A DNA stretch of 11,912 nt from UBA10205 sp964373815 (GTDB lineage Archaea; Iainarchaeota; Iainarchaeia; Iainarchaeales; Iainarchaeaceae). The stretch lies in assembly GCA_964373815.1 (NCBI GenBank), contig CAYJWI010000028.1:1-11912 (forward strand), read 5' to 3'. Below are positions 1 through 6,897 of this stretch, piece after piece. The position numbers and the translations under genes are program-made. Every line of letters begins with the position of its first letter. Within the stretch, counting starts at the first letter, position 1. The notes under the pieces are model-generated. The model saw nothing but the letters and a program-made list of their open reading frames with translations. It did no database searches and was not told the origin of the DNA.

Positions 1-13
1 CGGTTGGGGGCAA

Positions 14-27
14 AGCCTTAAAATATA
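14..27 (+). promoter_or_regulatory. putative sepF promoter (TATA-like element)
   Basis: An A/T-rich stretch TTAAAATATA (18-27) preceded by purine/C bases resembles an archaeal TATA box. It would place transcription start near 45-50, giving a leader of about 30-35 nt before the sepF start at 80. The upstream gene lies outside the window, so sepF could instead be read through from it. This is a motif resemblance only. Confidence 0.4.
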
Positions 28-79
28 GTTCAGCAGCATAGGTATGAGTAGGTTCTTTTTTTTGAAGGGGTGATATTGA

Positions 80-439
80 ATGGCTTTCATGGAAAAGCTC
101 ATAGGAAAAAGAGAAGAACTGGATATAGAGGAGTTCCTGAACAAACTTGACACGGAGGAGGACAACCCTTACGAGGACGCAGAGGCGTTCGTAAAGCCTG
201 TTTCGCTCCAGTCAGAGAATGATAGGGACATCATAATAGAGGAAGCTAAGAAGGGCAACATAATGCTTGTCAACATTGCAGACCTCTCGAAGAGGAACGC
301 CATAAAGCTCCGCGAGCTTGTAGGCGGCATAAAGGCAGGCATAGAGACCATTGACGGCGACATCGCGAGGATTTCGCAAGAAAGGCTCATTGTCACTCCT
401 AGCAAAGTGAAAATAATAAAACGCAGAGAAGACCAGTGA
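80..439 (+). CDS. sepF: Archaeal SepF-like cell division protein (FtsZ membrane anchor)
   Basis: A 119-residue protein of the SepF/DUF552 family. In archaea SepF binds the C-terminal tail of FtsZ and tethers the division ring to the membrane. Residues 1-14 (MAFMEKLIGKREEL) form a short amphipathic segment that fits the expected membrane-targeting helix. Residues 15-37 are an acidic linker. Residues 38-115 form the compact alpha/beta core (VKPVSL, then IMLVNIADLSKRNAIKLREL, then the GGIKAGI and IVTPSKVKII strands). The length matches archaeal SepF. The ATG at 80 was chosen because GGGGTGAT (67-74), a strong match to the archaeal anti-Shine-Dalgarno, sits 5 nt upstream; the in-frame ATG at 89 is a weaker alternative. 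No ftsZ is visible in the window. A run of eight T (56-63) lies in the leader just before the ribosome binding site. Confidence 0.88.
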   Translation: MAFMEKLIGKREELDIEEFLNKLDTEEDNPYEDAEAFVKPVSLQSENDRDIIIEEAKKGNIMLVNIADLSKRNAIKLRELVGGIKAGIETIDGDIARISQERLIVTPSKVKIIKRREDQ

Positions 440-494
440 CGTCCGGAAATATTCCTGATTAAGGGGGCGCCACAATACCGTCAAAGAGGAAAAA

Positions 495-512
495 GCCGCC
501 GGCATGTGCGGC
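495..512 (+). terminator. weak hairpin between sepF and the next gene
   Basis: GCCGC (495-499) pairs with GCGGC (508-512) across an 8-nt loop and is followed by a moderately T-rich stretch up to 531. It could slow or end sepF transcription or lie in a shared leader. The spacer from 440 to 541 also holds an 11-bp palindrome, GGAAATATTCC (445-455), that might form part of a promoter for the downstream gene. Both readings are weak. Confidence 0.25.
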
Positions 513-541
513 GATTCCTTTTGAGGTTTTTGGTGGACTGA

Positions 542-1450
542 ATGTTTCTCGAAAAACCGGCTTTTTCACCGGCCCTAACTCTTGAGGATGCGGAAAAAAA
601 GGTTTCTTCGCTGCTCAAAAAAATGCGCTGGAAAGATTACACTTTTCCATCCCGCATACACAGCCCGAGCGCGACGCACGCGCACGGCACCATTTTTTAC
701 GTCCCTTTCTGGTTTTTCTCATACGCCCTCTTCGAGCACACGGGGCAGAAAACAAAGCTCGTTTCAAGGGGGCACGGGTGCCTCAATGCGTTTTCGAGCG
801 AGTTCGACGATGAAATGTCAAAGCTCGTAAAGATCGAGGCTGCGGAAAAGAGCAATGAAATAGATGACAACTCCGCCGCGAAAGTGCTAGATTCGAGGAT
901 TTCCGAAGACGAGGCGCGCGGGATAATAACCTTAACACTCGCATCGGAGAGCGGCACTTCGAAGGAAAACGTGATTGTCTCCGGTTTGCAGCTCTTTTTC
1001 GTGCCGATTTGGCTAATCGAAGCGCAGGTTGAGGGGGCGAAGTTTTCGCTAAGGGTGAATGCGGTAAATGGCCATGTGATAAACAGCTCCGCGGTCCCGA
1101 GGCGCGGCAAGAACTTTGCAGAGCTTACGCACGAAATGCTAGAGGAGCTCTCAGCCCCTAGCGGCTGGCTCGATTACTCCGCAGGTGCGGCCTCGCTTAT
1201 TTCAGGCAAAATATTTTCCTTGCCTAAAAAGTTTTTCGGCGAAGCGGGGCACAGCCCTTCAGGCAAGCACGGGGCAACACAGGCCCGCCCCAAAACCGAG
1301 CAGCACGCAGGGGCGAATGGGGATGCCGGCCATGCTGCTGCAAGTGCGGATGCCGGCCCCCTTTTCCATTTTTTTTCAAACCCTGACCTGCAGATACTTG
1401 CGCTGGCAGGGGCAGCAATAATAGTGATCCTTGCAGTCGCTTACTTGTAG
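542..1450 (+). CDS. Unrecognised protein with internal duplication and C-terminal membrane anchor
   Basis: A 302-residue protein that I do not recognise. Two segments look like copies of one another. Segment A (about 11-85) and segment B (about 118-183) each run from an acidic helix start (TLEDAEKKV; ISEDEARGI) to an aromatic core (IFYVPFWFF at 51-59; LFFVPIWLI at 151-159), then to a basic strand ending in an LNA.S or NGHVINS turn. A charged helix (86-117) joins them. Residues 232-275 are a low-complexity linker rich in Gly, Ala and His. Residues 283-302 are a single hydrophobic helix that ends the protein, so it is probably tail-anchored with its globular part in the cytoplasm; no signal peptide is seen. 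The ATG at 542 follows GGTGG (532-536) at good spacing. It lies 102 bp after sepF on the same strand and may or may not be co-transcribed. It faces the end of the PolD operon, 62 bp away. Confidence 0.75.
   Translation: MFLEKPAFSPALTLEDAEKKVSSLLKKMRWKDYTFPSRIHSPSATHAHGTIFYVPFWFFSYALFEHTGQKTKLVSRGHGCLNAFSSEFDDEMSKLVKIEAAEKSNEIDDNSAAKVLDSRISEDEARGIITLTLASESGTSKENVIVSGLQLFFVPIWLIEAQVEGAKFSLRVNAVNGHVINSSAVPRRGKNFAELTHEMLEELSAPSGWLDYSAGAASLISGKIFSLPKKFFGEAGHSPSGKHGATQARPKTEQHAGANGDAGHAAASADAGPLFHFFSNPDLQILALAGAAIIVILAVAYL
1321..1358 (+). repeat. 11-bp in-frame direct repeat in the linker of the unknown gene
   Basis: GGATGCCGGCC occurs at 1321-1331 and again at 1348-1358, 27 nt apart (nine codons). 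Both copies are in the same reading frame and encode the Asp-Ala-Gly steps of the low-complexity linker. This looks like local repeat growth in an unconstrained linker, not a binding site. Confidence 0.6.
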
Positions 1451-1470
1451 CCGCCCTTGCCCCGTGCACT

Positions 1471-1500
1471 AAAAGGGAGAAGAAAGTTTGCAAAAAGAAA
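1471..1500 (-). terminator. pyrimidine-rich terminator of the PolD operon
   Basis: Read on the minus strand, the first 42 nt after the DP2 stop carry TTTCTTTTTG followed by a CTTTCTTCTCCCTTTT tract. Archaeal RNA polymerase commonly stops at such T-rich tracts without needing a hairpin. It lies in the short spacer between two convergent genes, which fits a termination role. Confidence 0.45.
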
Positions 1501-1512
1501 TGGCTGGAACAA

Positions 1513-4500
1513 CTATACGTATTCCAATAATTTCTTCTGCTGTATTTTCTCCGGCGGGAAAACAGAGTTTATTTCCTTTTCCACTAGCTCTATCCTCTGC
1601 TTGAGGTAGGCGCTCAGATGATGGGTTGCTATAAGCTCTTTTGCAATCGAGAGGTACTTTCGCACAGAGCCCTGCGCTATCGTGAGTATCAGTGCCTCTT
1701 CTCCGCAGGATGTGCACTTGCCGGCAAGCGGTACCCTGCGGTATTTCGCGTTGCACTTGCTGCACCTTATGACCTGCCTTGAGAACGAGCGCGCATTGCC
1801 TATGATGTCCGGCAAAAAGTGGCTCACAAGAACACGCTCAAGCGCGTCCTTCTTCTCGACCGCCCTGATTTTGCCCTGTATCTTCGCCTGCGCTTTTATT
1901 TTCTCCTCCATGGACTTGAACTTGACATAGCTCGAAACCTTCGGCCCGGCATCAAAGCAGCTCGTGTCATGCGTGAAGCCAAAGCCGGTGTATTGGTCCG
2001 GCTTCCCGATTTTCTGCTTTATTATTGGTATTGTGCTTATTTCAGGGTCGCTTATGGAAAGGCTTTTCTCGTAGAGTTCTATCCCGTACTCCTTGCAGGT
2101 TTCAACCTCGTATACCTCGTCATCTATTTCAGATGGGTTTATGGTGACACTGAACACGAGCGGCGCGTCCATCCTCCCGCCGCGCGAAGAGGGGAGGTAG
2201 TGCCTTGAGAAGTTCAGCAGCGCGTCCATCAGGAGCATTATCGAATCCTGGTCCCCGTCAGCGTTCCTCCTTTTCGCGAGATGGAAGTACGGGTGCGCGA
2301 AATTCACCTTGCCTTTTGTGTAGCCGATTATCCTCGCCACCACGCCAGCCGATGTGTGCGGCGCGAGCCCGAGGAAAAGCTCGCCTACAAGCTCCTCTTT
2401 GGATTTCATTTTATAGCGAGCACTCATGCCGTAGAATTTCTCGAGCTCCTCGTCTATGAACTGCGTGACTTTTATGAAAAAATCCCCCGCGCCTTCGTTT
2501 ACTATAATGTCTTGGGGGGAAAGTTCGCACAGCTGCTCCGCGCTCAAGAGCTCCCTTCCCTCATGATCCTTTTCATAGCCGAGCTCTTTTGCCTTCTCCA
2601 CGCTAAGCCCTATTTCCGCTGGCTTGAAGTGCGTGAGGGGAGCGTTGAGGAGCTCGAAGCGTATTGTCGCGTCCCTGAAAATGTGGAGCCCGTGCCTTGC
2701 GCGAAGGATGCCCTTCTCTAGCGGCTCTGGTATTTTTTCGGCATTGATGAGCCCTTTTACACCTTTTACAAGTTCCGGAATGGGCACGTTGAGGTTTTTT
2801 GCGGCCTCGCAGAGTATGCGCTTCACATCTATTTTCCTCTTGCTAAACGCCACTGTTTCGGCGGCGCAGCTCGTGCACCTCTCCTGCTTTGAATATTTGC
2901 CGCACCTTGCGCATTTCCTCACAAGCTCGTTCCTTTTCCCGCTCGCTATCGAATACGGCTGCTCTTCTAGGAGCATTGTATCCGTGTTCAGAAAGTATGC
3001 CATTTCCCCCTCGATGCTGCCAAAATTCTCCGCCGCCTTGTTTATCGAGCGCGTGCTCCCTCCCGCTGTTCCTATCGGGAAGAGTGTCATGGGGTCGCCT
3101 ACCATTTTCCGCGGCTTTGCGGCCTCCGGGCGGCCCATCCTGCAGCCGATGAAAGTCCCCGCCTTGTCCATTATTTTCATGCCGCAAAGCGCTGAGAGCA
3201 TTTCGAGCACAGGGCCTTTTGCCGGCTCCTCTTCGCTTGCGCCGCCAAAAGTCTTGAAGAATGAATATGCGTATTGCTTGCCCACGGTTATTTTGCCGTT
3301 CAAAGGCTTGTGGGGGATGCCGATTTTTTCGAGCAGGCTTTTTGTCTGCGTGCTGTTTTGCAAGAGCAGCTGCTCTAGTTCGCTTCCGCTGAAAACCTTT
3401 TCGCACTTCCTCACAGCTTTTACGAGTTCGATTGCCTCTTCTTGCGAGAGTGTGGAGTAATAGTGCAGATACATCGGGTGGAGTGGGATTGCCGTCTGCA
3501 ATGAGAGTTCGATTGCGGTGTTCTGCTCTACGAGTTCAGGCCTTGCAATGAGCTGTGCGAAATCGAATTCCGGTTCCCCTTCCTGCTCTTGGGCGATTTT
3601 TCGCAGCTCAATTTTCCACCACTCCTCGCAATAGCCAGCTGGCATCAGCGGGTGGGCGGTTTTGCGGAAATCGCCGAGCGCGATGAGCATATCTCCCAGA
3701 AAAAGTATTTCCTCGACACTATCCATAACAGCGATTGCCTCTGCTGCGGAACTTATTTTGCGAACCTCGCCGCCCACAAGTTTTACTATGGGCCCCTCGA
3801 TTGTATCTACTGGGAACATTTCCGCGCTTTTTCCGGGCCTCTCCATTTTCATCTGCGTGCCAACAGCTACGAATTCATCGAGAATGTGCATTGTCGCGGG
3901 GTGGATGCCTTTTCCCATTATGCAGGTGTTGCGTGCCCTTCCATACCTTAGCCTAAAGCCGCCTTCCGTCGAAGGGTAGGCGAAAATCGGCCTGCCTGCT
4001 GCAATCCTTGAGAGGTAATTGTAATTGGGCTTTATGTCCTTCTCCTTTCCGCTGGTGCCCTTGCCGATTTTTATTATGTCCTCTAGCCAGTTCCAGTTGA
4101 GGCCGAGCATTTTGGCAAGGCCCATTATCTTCATGGCCTTAAGCCCCACCCCTTCTGATATCACAAGGCACATCCCCCCGCGCACCCGGTTGCTCGGAAT
4201 CCTTTCAAGGTCCTTGTGGTTTATGACTTCGCGCTCTTCAGTGGGTTCGCCATTGACGCACACGGGGCAGCCCCTCACGATTTTTCTTATTTCATCGTCC
4301 TTGAGCTTGTACTGGCGCGTGATTATTTCATCATAAATGCTTATTTCCTCGACATACCTCTCAACCTCGTCCTCGGTCGGCTTGTACCTTTCAAGTCCCA
4401 TCAGCTCTCTTGCATAATCCCCCAAAATGAGCGGGAAGACAGTTGCGGTCCCTCCAGCGGCCCTTATGGGGCCTGCGAAGTAAATGTCAACGAACCTGCT

Positions 4501-4914
4501 TCCATCCGGGTTTTTGCTGATTTTCACTTTCGGCACCCCGTCAAGAGGCGCGACGACAACCCCCTCTGTTACAAGCACAAGGCAGGTCTTTACCGCCTGC
4601 TCGAGCCTTTTTTCCTGGTCGCTTATGCTCCCGATTTTTTGCTCTATTATTTCCCTAAAGATTGTGAAAATCGCCCTGTTCCTGTTGCCCTTGTACTCTT
4701 CGTAGAGCTCCCTGTACCTTTTGCCGACGCCTTTTGGGCCTATGATGTTCTCTGTCCTGTCCGCAAGGTCGAGCGTAGGCGAGCATTCGACTTCAAGGCT
4801 CACGTCCTTTCCTTTTGCGCGCGCCTCGAGCGCGATGTTGTACTCTTCTGTGGATTTTTTCTGCAGAAGCTCGAAGTATTTTTTTGTTGCCTTGTCAGCC
4901 TTGAGCTCTTCCAT
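1513..4914 (-). CDS. polC: DNA polymerase D large (catalytic) subunit DP2
   Basis: A 1133-residue catalytic subunit of the archaeal family D DNA polymerase, which works with DP1 and PCNA in chromosome replication. The N-terminal half carries typical motifs: AGPIRAAGGTATVFPLILGDYAR (about 147-169) and STEGGFRLRYGRARNT (315-330). The active centre is the NADGDQD motif (884-890); Asp886 and Asp888 correspond to the known catalytic aspartates of the double-psi beta-barrel core. Three cysteine sets look zinc-binding: C216/C219 (a single pair), C668-C671 with C680-C683, and C1051-C1054 with C1067-C1070. The last eight residues (QKKLLEYV) resemble a PCNA-binding box. The reading frame is continuous, without the inteins found in some archaeal DP2 genes. 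The ATG at 4914 follows a GGGGGCGA ribosome site and overlaps the end of DP1 by 20 bp, indicating translational coupling and matched subunit synthesis. The symbol polC follows common archaeal usage and is unrelated to bacterial PolC. Confidence 0.97.
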   Translation of the reverse strand: MEELKADKATKKYFELLQKKSTEEYNIALEARAKGKDVSLEVECSPTLDLADRTENIIGPKGVGKRYRELYEEYKGNRNRAIFTIFREIIEQKIGSISDQEKRLEQAVKTCLVLVTEGVVVAPLDGVPKVKISKNPDGSRFVDIYFAGPIRAAGGTATVFPLILGDYARELMGLERYKPTEDEVERYVEEISIYDEIITRQYKLKDDEIRKIVRGCPVCVNGEPTEEREVINHKDLERIPSNRVRGGMCLVISEGVGLKAMKIMGLAKMLGLNWNWLEDIIKIGKGTSGKEKDIKPNYNYLSRIAAGRPIFAYPSTEGGFRLRYGRARNTCIMGKGIHPATMHILDEFVAVGTQMKMERPGKSAEMFPVDTIEGPIVKLVGGEVRKISSAAEAIAVMDSVEEILFLGDMLIALGDFRKTAHPLMPAGYCEEWWKIELRKIAQEQEGEPEFDFAQLIARPELVEQNTAIELSLQTAIPLHPMYLHYYSTLSQEEAIELVKAVRKCEKVFSGSELEQLLLQNSTQTKSLLEKIGIPHKPLNGKITVGKQYAYSFFKTFGGASEEEPAKGPVLEMLSALCGMKIMDKAGTFIGCRMGRPEAAKPRKMVGDPMTLFPIGTAGGSTRSINKAAENFGSIEGEMAYFLNTDTMLLEEQPYSIASGKRNELVRKCARCGKYSKQERCTSCAAETVAFSKRKIDVKRILCEAAKNLNVPIPELVKGVKGLINAEKIPEPLEKGILRARHGLHIFRDATIRFELLNAPLTHFKPAEIGLSVEKAKELGYEKDHEGRELLSAEQLCELSPQDIIVNEGAGDFFIKVTQFIDEELEKFYGMSARYKMKSKEELVGELFLGLAPHTSAGVVARIIGYTKGKVNFAHPYFHLAKRRNADGDQDSIMLLMDALLNFSRHYLPSSRGGRMDAPLVFSVTINPSEIDDEVYEVETCKEYGIELYEKSLSISDPEISTIPIIKQKIGKPDQYTGFGFTHDTSCFDAGPKVSSYVKFKSMEEKIKAQAKIQGKIRAVEKKDALERVLVSHFLPDIIGNARSFSRQVIRCSKCNAKYRRVPLAGKCTSCGEEALILTIAQGSVRKYLSIAKELIATHHLSAYLKQRIELVEKEINSVFPPEKIQQKKLLEYV

Positions 4915-6427
4915 TAGGTTCGCCCCCTTCGAGGAAATTGTTTTCAGTGAGCTTTCTTGTCTTCAGGTTGACATCTATTGCAATCCCGGGCGTTGGCATG
5001 TGACCTTCTTTTACTTGGTAGTCCGTGCGCTCCTGCCAGCAGCCGGCATTGAGCGCAAGGCAGCCGCGGTACTGCGCGTAGCCTTTTATGTGCATATCGC
5101 CCGCGAAATAAAAATCAGGCTCCTCCCGTATCACCATGTAGTCTCGGCTCTCGGGCACGTACGGCTGCGTTAGGCCAAAGCCAGTCGAGAGGTCCCTTTT
5201 TTTTAGCAGCTCGACCATCGCCTTCTGCGGCTCTTTGTAGCTCAGGTGCTTTGTTGCCGCAAGCATGTCGTGCATGGAAGCGCCGTGATAAATCATGCCT
5301 TTCATGCCTTCGAATTCTATCCAGCTAGGAGAGCCGACAAAATGTATGTTGCCCATCTCCGAGAGCTCTTTTACGTACTCTTTCGGTATCGCCGGCTGCG
5401 GGTCTGCCCTTCGCACCGCATCGTGCTGGCCTGGGCACATGAACACCTCTATGTACTCCGGGATTTGCTTTATGAGCCCGGTCAGCTTGTCATACTGCGC
5501 GTAAATGTCCTTTATCTCCAATTCATCATACTGGTCTGGGTAAATCCCAACCCCGTCGACATTGTCCCCCGCAATCACGAGGTATTTTATTTTTCCTGCC
5601 CTCTCGACTTCTTTATAACCCCCAACATTGCCGTTTAGCCATGCGAGGAATTTCGAGAATTCCTTTTCCATGAAAAGCCTGCTCCCTGCATGGATGTCGG
5701 ATATGAGGCAGACGCTCAAATCCCTCTGCGCTGTGCGGGGCTGTTTTTGCATAAGGTCTGGCCAGAGGAATGATTTTGCGATAATGACCTCTTCCGAAAA
5801 TTTCTTGCCCTTTATGCCTATGACATCATCTAGAAGTATTTTCTCCGCTTCCCTGTTCACTTCTGCATCGTCCTTGGAGACTATCGCGATGCATCTTCCT
5901 TCAGGGCTGTCCAGTTCGAGCGTCATGTTGCCGTTCTTGCTCACCCATTTCCTCATCACCATGCCTATGATGTCGATTTCGGAATACTTCGGCAGGGTTT
6001 GGAGCTTGTCAAATGCCTTGGGGCTGAAGCCTGTCCTGTGCGCGAGCAGGGAGTGCAAAAAAGTGTACTTGTCGCGGAAGTATGACAAAAAATCGCCCAT
6101 CTTGCCCTTGCTCGAGCTCTTGCCCGTGACTTCGTATTGGGTGAGCACCCTGCAGTCCGCGTCGCAGTCCTTTGCCGCGGCGCCGAAAGAGGATTTTTTT
6201 ATGACTACTTCCTGCATAACGCCGCCGAGCTTTGATTCGTGCCTTACAAGCCGCTCGCGCACGAGCGCAAGCGAGATTATGGAATCAGTGATGCCCTCAA
6301 GGATTTCGCGCCAGTGCTCCTCGTTTTCGAGCAGGCTTATGGCTTGCTTGTCAATTAGCTGTTCTCTCGAGTTGCAGAATTCGACTATTTCCTTCTTTCT
6401 CGTCTCTAGAATGGCGGAGGAGTGCAA
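4895..6427 (-). CDS. polB: DNA polymerase D small (exonuclease) subunit DP1
   Basis: A 510-residue small subunit of PolD, an Mre11-like phosphodiesterase that supplies 3'-5' proofreading. Residues 1-65 are helical, about 150-230 look like the OB fold, and the phosphodiesterase domain follows. Visible motifs are SDIHAGS (D244, H246), GDNVDG (D288, D291), GQHD (334-336), YHGAS (H381) and GDMH (443-446). Two expected ligands differ: Gln334 stands where GNHD has Asn, and Asp444 where GHxH has its first His. The first codon is TTG, 2 bp after the UPF0147 stop and 5 nt after AAGGGA. No in-frame ATG occurs until residue 71, which would remove the helical domain, so TTG is preferred. The protein is shorter than Pyrococcus DP1, mainly in the N-terminal linker. 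The symbol polB follows archaeal usage, not bacterial Pol II. Confidence 0.94.
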   Translation of the reverse strand: MHSSAILETRKKEIVEFCNSREQLIDKQAISLLENEEHWREILEGITDSIISLALVRERLVRHESKLGGVMQEVVIKKSSFGAAAKDCDADCRVLTQYEVTGKSSSKGKMGDFLSYFRDKYTFLHSLLAHRTGFSPKAFDKLQTLPKYSEIDIIGMVMRKWVSKNGNMTLELDSPEGRCIAIVSKDDAEVNREAEKILLDDVIGIKGKKFSEEVIIAKSFLWPDLMQKQPRTAQRDLSVCLISDIHAGSRLFMEKEFSKFLAWLNGNVGGYKEVERAGKIKYLVIAGDNVDGVGIYPDQYDELEIKDIYAQYDKLTGLIKQIPEYIEVFMCPGQHDAVRRADPQPAIPKEYVKELSEMGNIHFVGSPSWIEFEGMKGMIYHGASMHDMLAATKHLSYKEPQKAMVELLKKRDLSTGFGLTQPYVPESRDYMVIREEPDFYFAGDMHIKGYAQYRGCLALNAGCWQERTDYQVKEGHMPTPGIAIDVNLKTRKLTENNFLEGGEPNGRAQG

Positions 6428-6429
6428 CT

Positions 6430-6708
6430 TTATCCCTTGTACTTTTCCCTTATCGATTCAAGCTCGGAAATTATTGTCCATATCTCGGTCCTTGTATGCG
6501 CTGGCATGTTGATGTCGTTGCTGATGTCCTCCATGAGGTATATCGCGGATGAGAGGTTGACGCTGAGCTCGCTCTCATTCCCGGAAATCTTGATCCTTGC
6601 TTCCTCGGTTGCCTTCCTGATGTTTCTCGGCACGCTGTTGTCATCAAGTATGGCATCCATGAGCTCGATTGCGTAATCGACCTGCTCTTTGAGGGTTGCG
6701 GTCTTCAT
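6430..6708 (-). CDS. UPF0147 family protein
   Basis: A 92-residue, almost entirely helical protein matching the small archaeal UPF0147 family, whose function is unknown to me. Recognisable parts are the N-terminal DYAIELMDAILDDNSVPRNI segment and the C-terminal ISNDINMPAHTRTEIW segment; the repeat of a 'D-x-x-(V/M)-P' step suggests two similar helical hairpins. The ATG at 6708 follows AAAGGTGGG (minus strand, 6717-6725). It is the first gene of the operon that continues into DP1 and DP2, with only 2 bp to the DP1 start, so it is very probably co-transcribed with the replicative polymerase. That context hints at a replication or nucleic-acid role but does not prove one. Confidence 0.85.
   Translation of the reverse strand: MKTATLKEQVDYAIELMDAILDDNSVPRNIRKATEEARIKISGNESELSVNLSSAIYLMEDISNDINMPAHTRTEIWTIISELESIREKYKG
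6433..6438 (-). promoter_or_regulatory. ribosome binding site supporting the DP1 TTG start
   Basis: Read on the minus strand, AAGGGA within the last codons of the UPF0147 gene lies 5 nt before the TTG at 6427. It is only a partial match to the archaeal consensus. Together with the 2-bp spacing from the upstream stop it supports coupled initiation at TTG. Confidence 0.4.
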
Positions 6709-6767
6709 AACAATTGCCCACCTTTGGAGTGCAATGCGCCCTTTATGCCCGCCGGAAAATCAGTGCC

Positions 6768-6779
6768 CATTTATATCAA
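6768..6779 (-). promoter_or_regulatory. TATA box for the UPF0147-DP1-DP2 operon
   Basis: On the minus strand, TTGATATAAATG is a good archaeal TATA element (core GATATAAA, 6770-6777). It would place transcription start near 6747, leaving a leader of about 39 nt that contains the AAAGGTGGG ribosome site of the UPF0147 gene. It is the TATA element closest to the operon. Confidence 0.55.
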
Positions 6780-6789
6780 CTCTTCTGCC

Positions 6790-6807
6790 GCTGATAGTTC
6801 AATCAGC
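6790..6807. repeat. 6-bp inverted repeat (hairpin) upstream of the PolD operon
   Basis: GCTGAT (6790-6795) and ATCAGC (6802-6807) form a perfect 6-bp inverted repeat with a 6-nt loop. It lies between two TATA elements. If transcription starts about 26 nt from the distal TATA box, the hairpin would form at the extreme 5' end of that RNA. As DNA it could equally be an operator. Confidence 0.4.
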
Positions 6808-6825
6808 TTGAGTATACTAAGCGCC

Positions 6826-6840
6826 CAAATTTATATAAAG
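6826..6840. promoter_or_regulatory. palindromic TATA element TTTATATAAA
   Basis: TTTATATAAA (6830-6839) is a perfect palindrome flanked by GCCC on the left and GGGC on the right, so it could direct transcription in either direction. Minus-strand use would give a second, longer leader for the PolD operon starting near 6808. Plus-strand use would start near 6861 and produce an RNA antisense to the 3' end of the NOG1 gene; no ORF is visible there. It resembles the proximal element in sharing a GCCCA..TTTATAT pattern on the plus strand. Confidence 0.4.
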
Positions 6841-6867
6841 GGCACTAAGGCCGGACTAACAACAGTG

Positions 6868-6895
6868 AATTATTAAAGCGGCAAAGCCCCTGCCG
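6868..6895 (-). terminator. weak hairpin plus T-rich tail after NOG1
   Basis: On the minus strand, three bases after the NOG1 stop begins CGGCA, a 7-nt loop, TGCCG (6895-6879), followed by CTTTAATAATT. The 5-bp stem is short, but its position right behind the gene and the A/T-rich tail suit a terminator. Confidence 0.35.
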
Positions 6896-6897
6896 GG

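Noticed and set aside
212..505. 97-codon minus-strand open frame over sepF
   Set aside because: It overlaps SepF, which has a clear family match and a strong ribosome site. The antisense product resembles nothing and has no promoter signal.
542..1450. The unknown protein as the substrate of the nearby archaeosortase
   Set aside because: Its C-terminal helix ends the protein without the basic tail or a PGF-like motif before the helix, and there is no N-terminal signal peptide. It looks tail-anchored and cytoplasmic.
2624..3460. 278-codon plus-strand open frame opposite DP2
   Set aside because: It lies fully within the unmistakable DP2 gene on the other strand, shows no family motif, and its Ser/Pro/Phe-rich composition is typical of an antisense shadow. 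The same applies to the open frames at 4216-4917, 5628-6512 and others opposite the PolD genes.
1513..4914. Intein in the DP2 gene
   Set aside because: The motifs around the catalytic DGD and elsewhere run on without interruption, and the length is normal or slightly short for an intein-free DP2.
6781..6897. C/D-box RNA or tRNA in the main intergenic region
   Set aside because: No correctly spaced C (RUGAUGA) and D (CUGA) boxes, and no tRNA stem or T-loop pattern, could be found on either strand.
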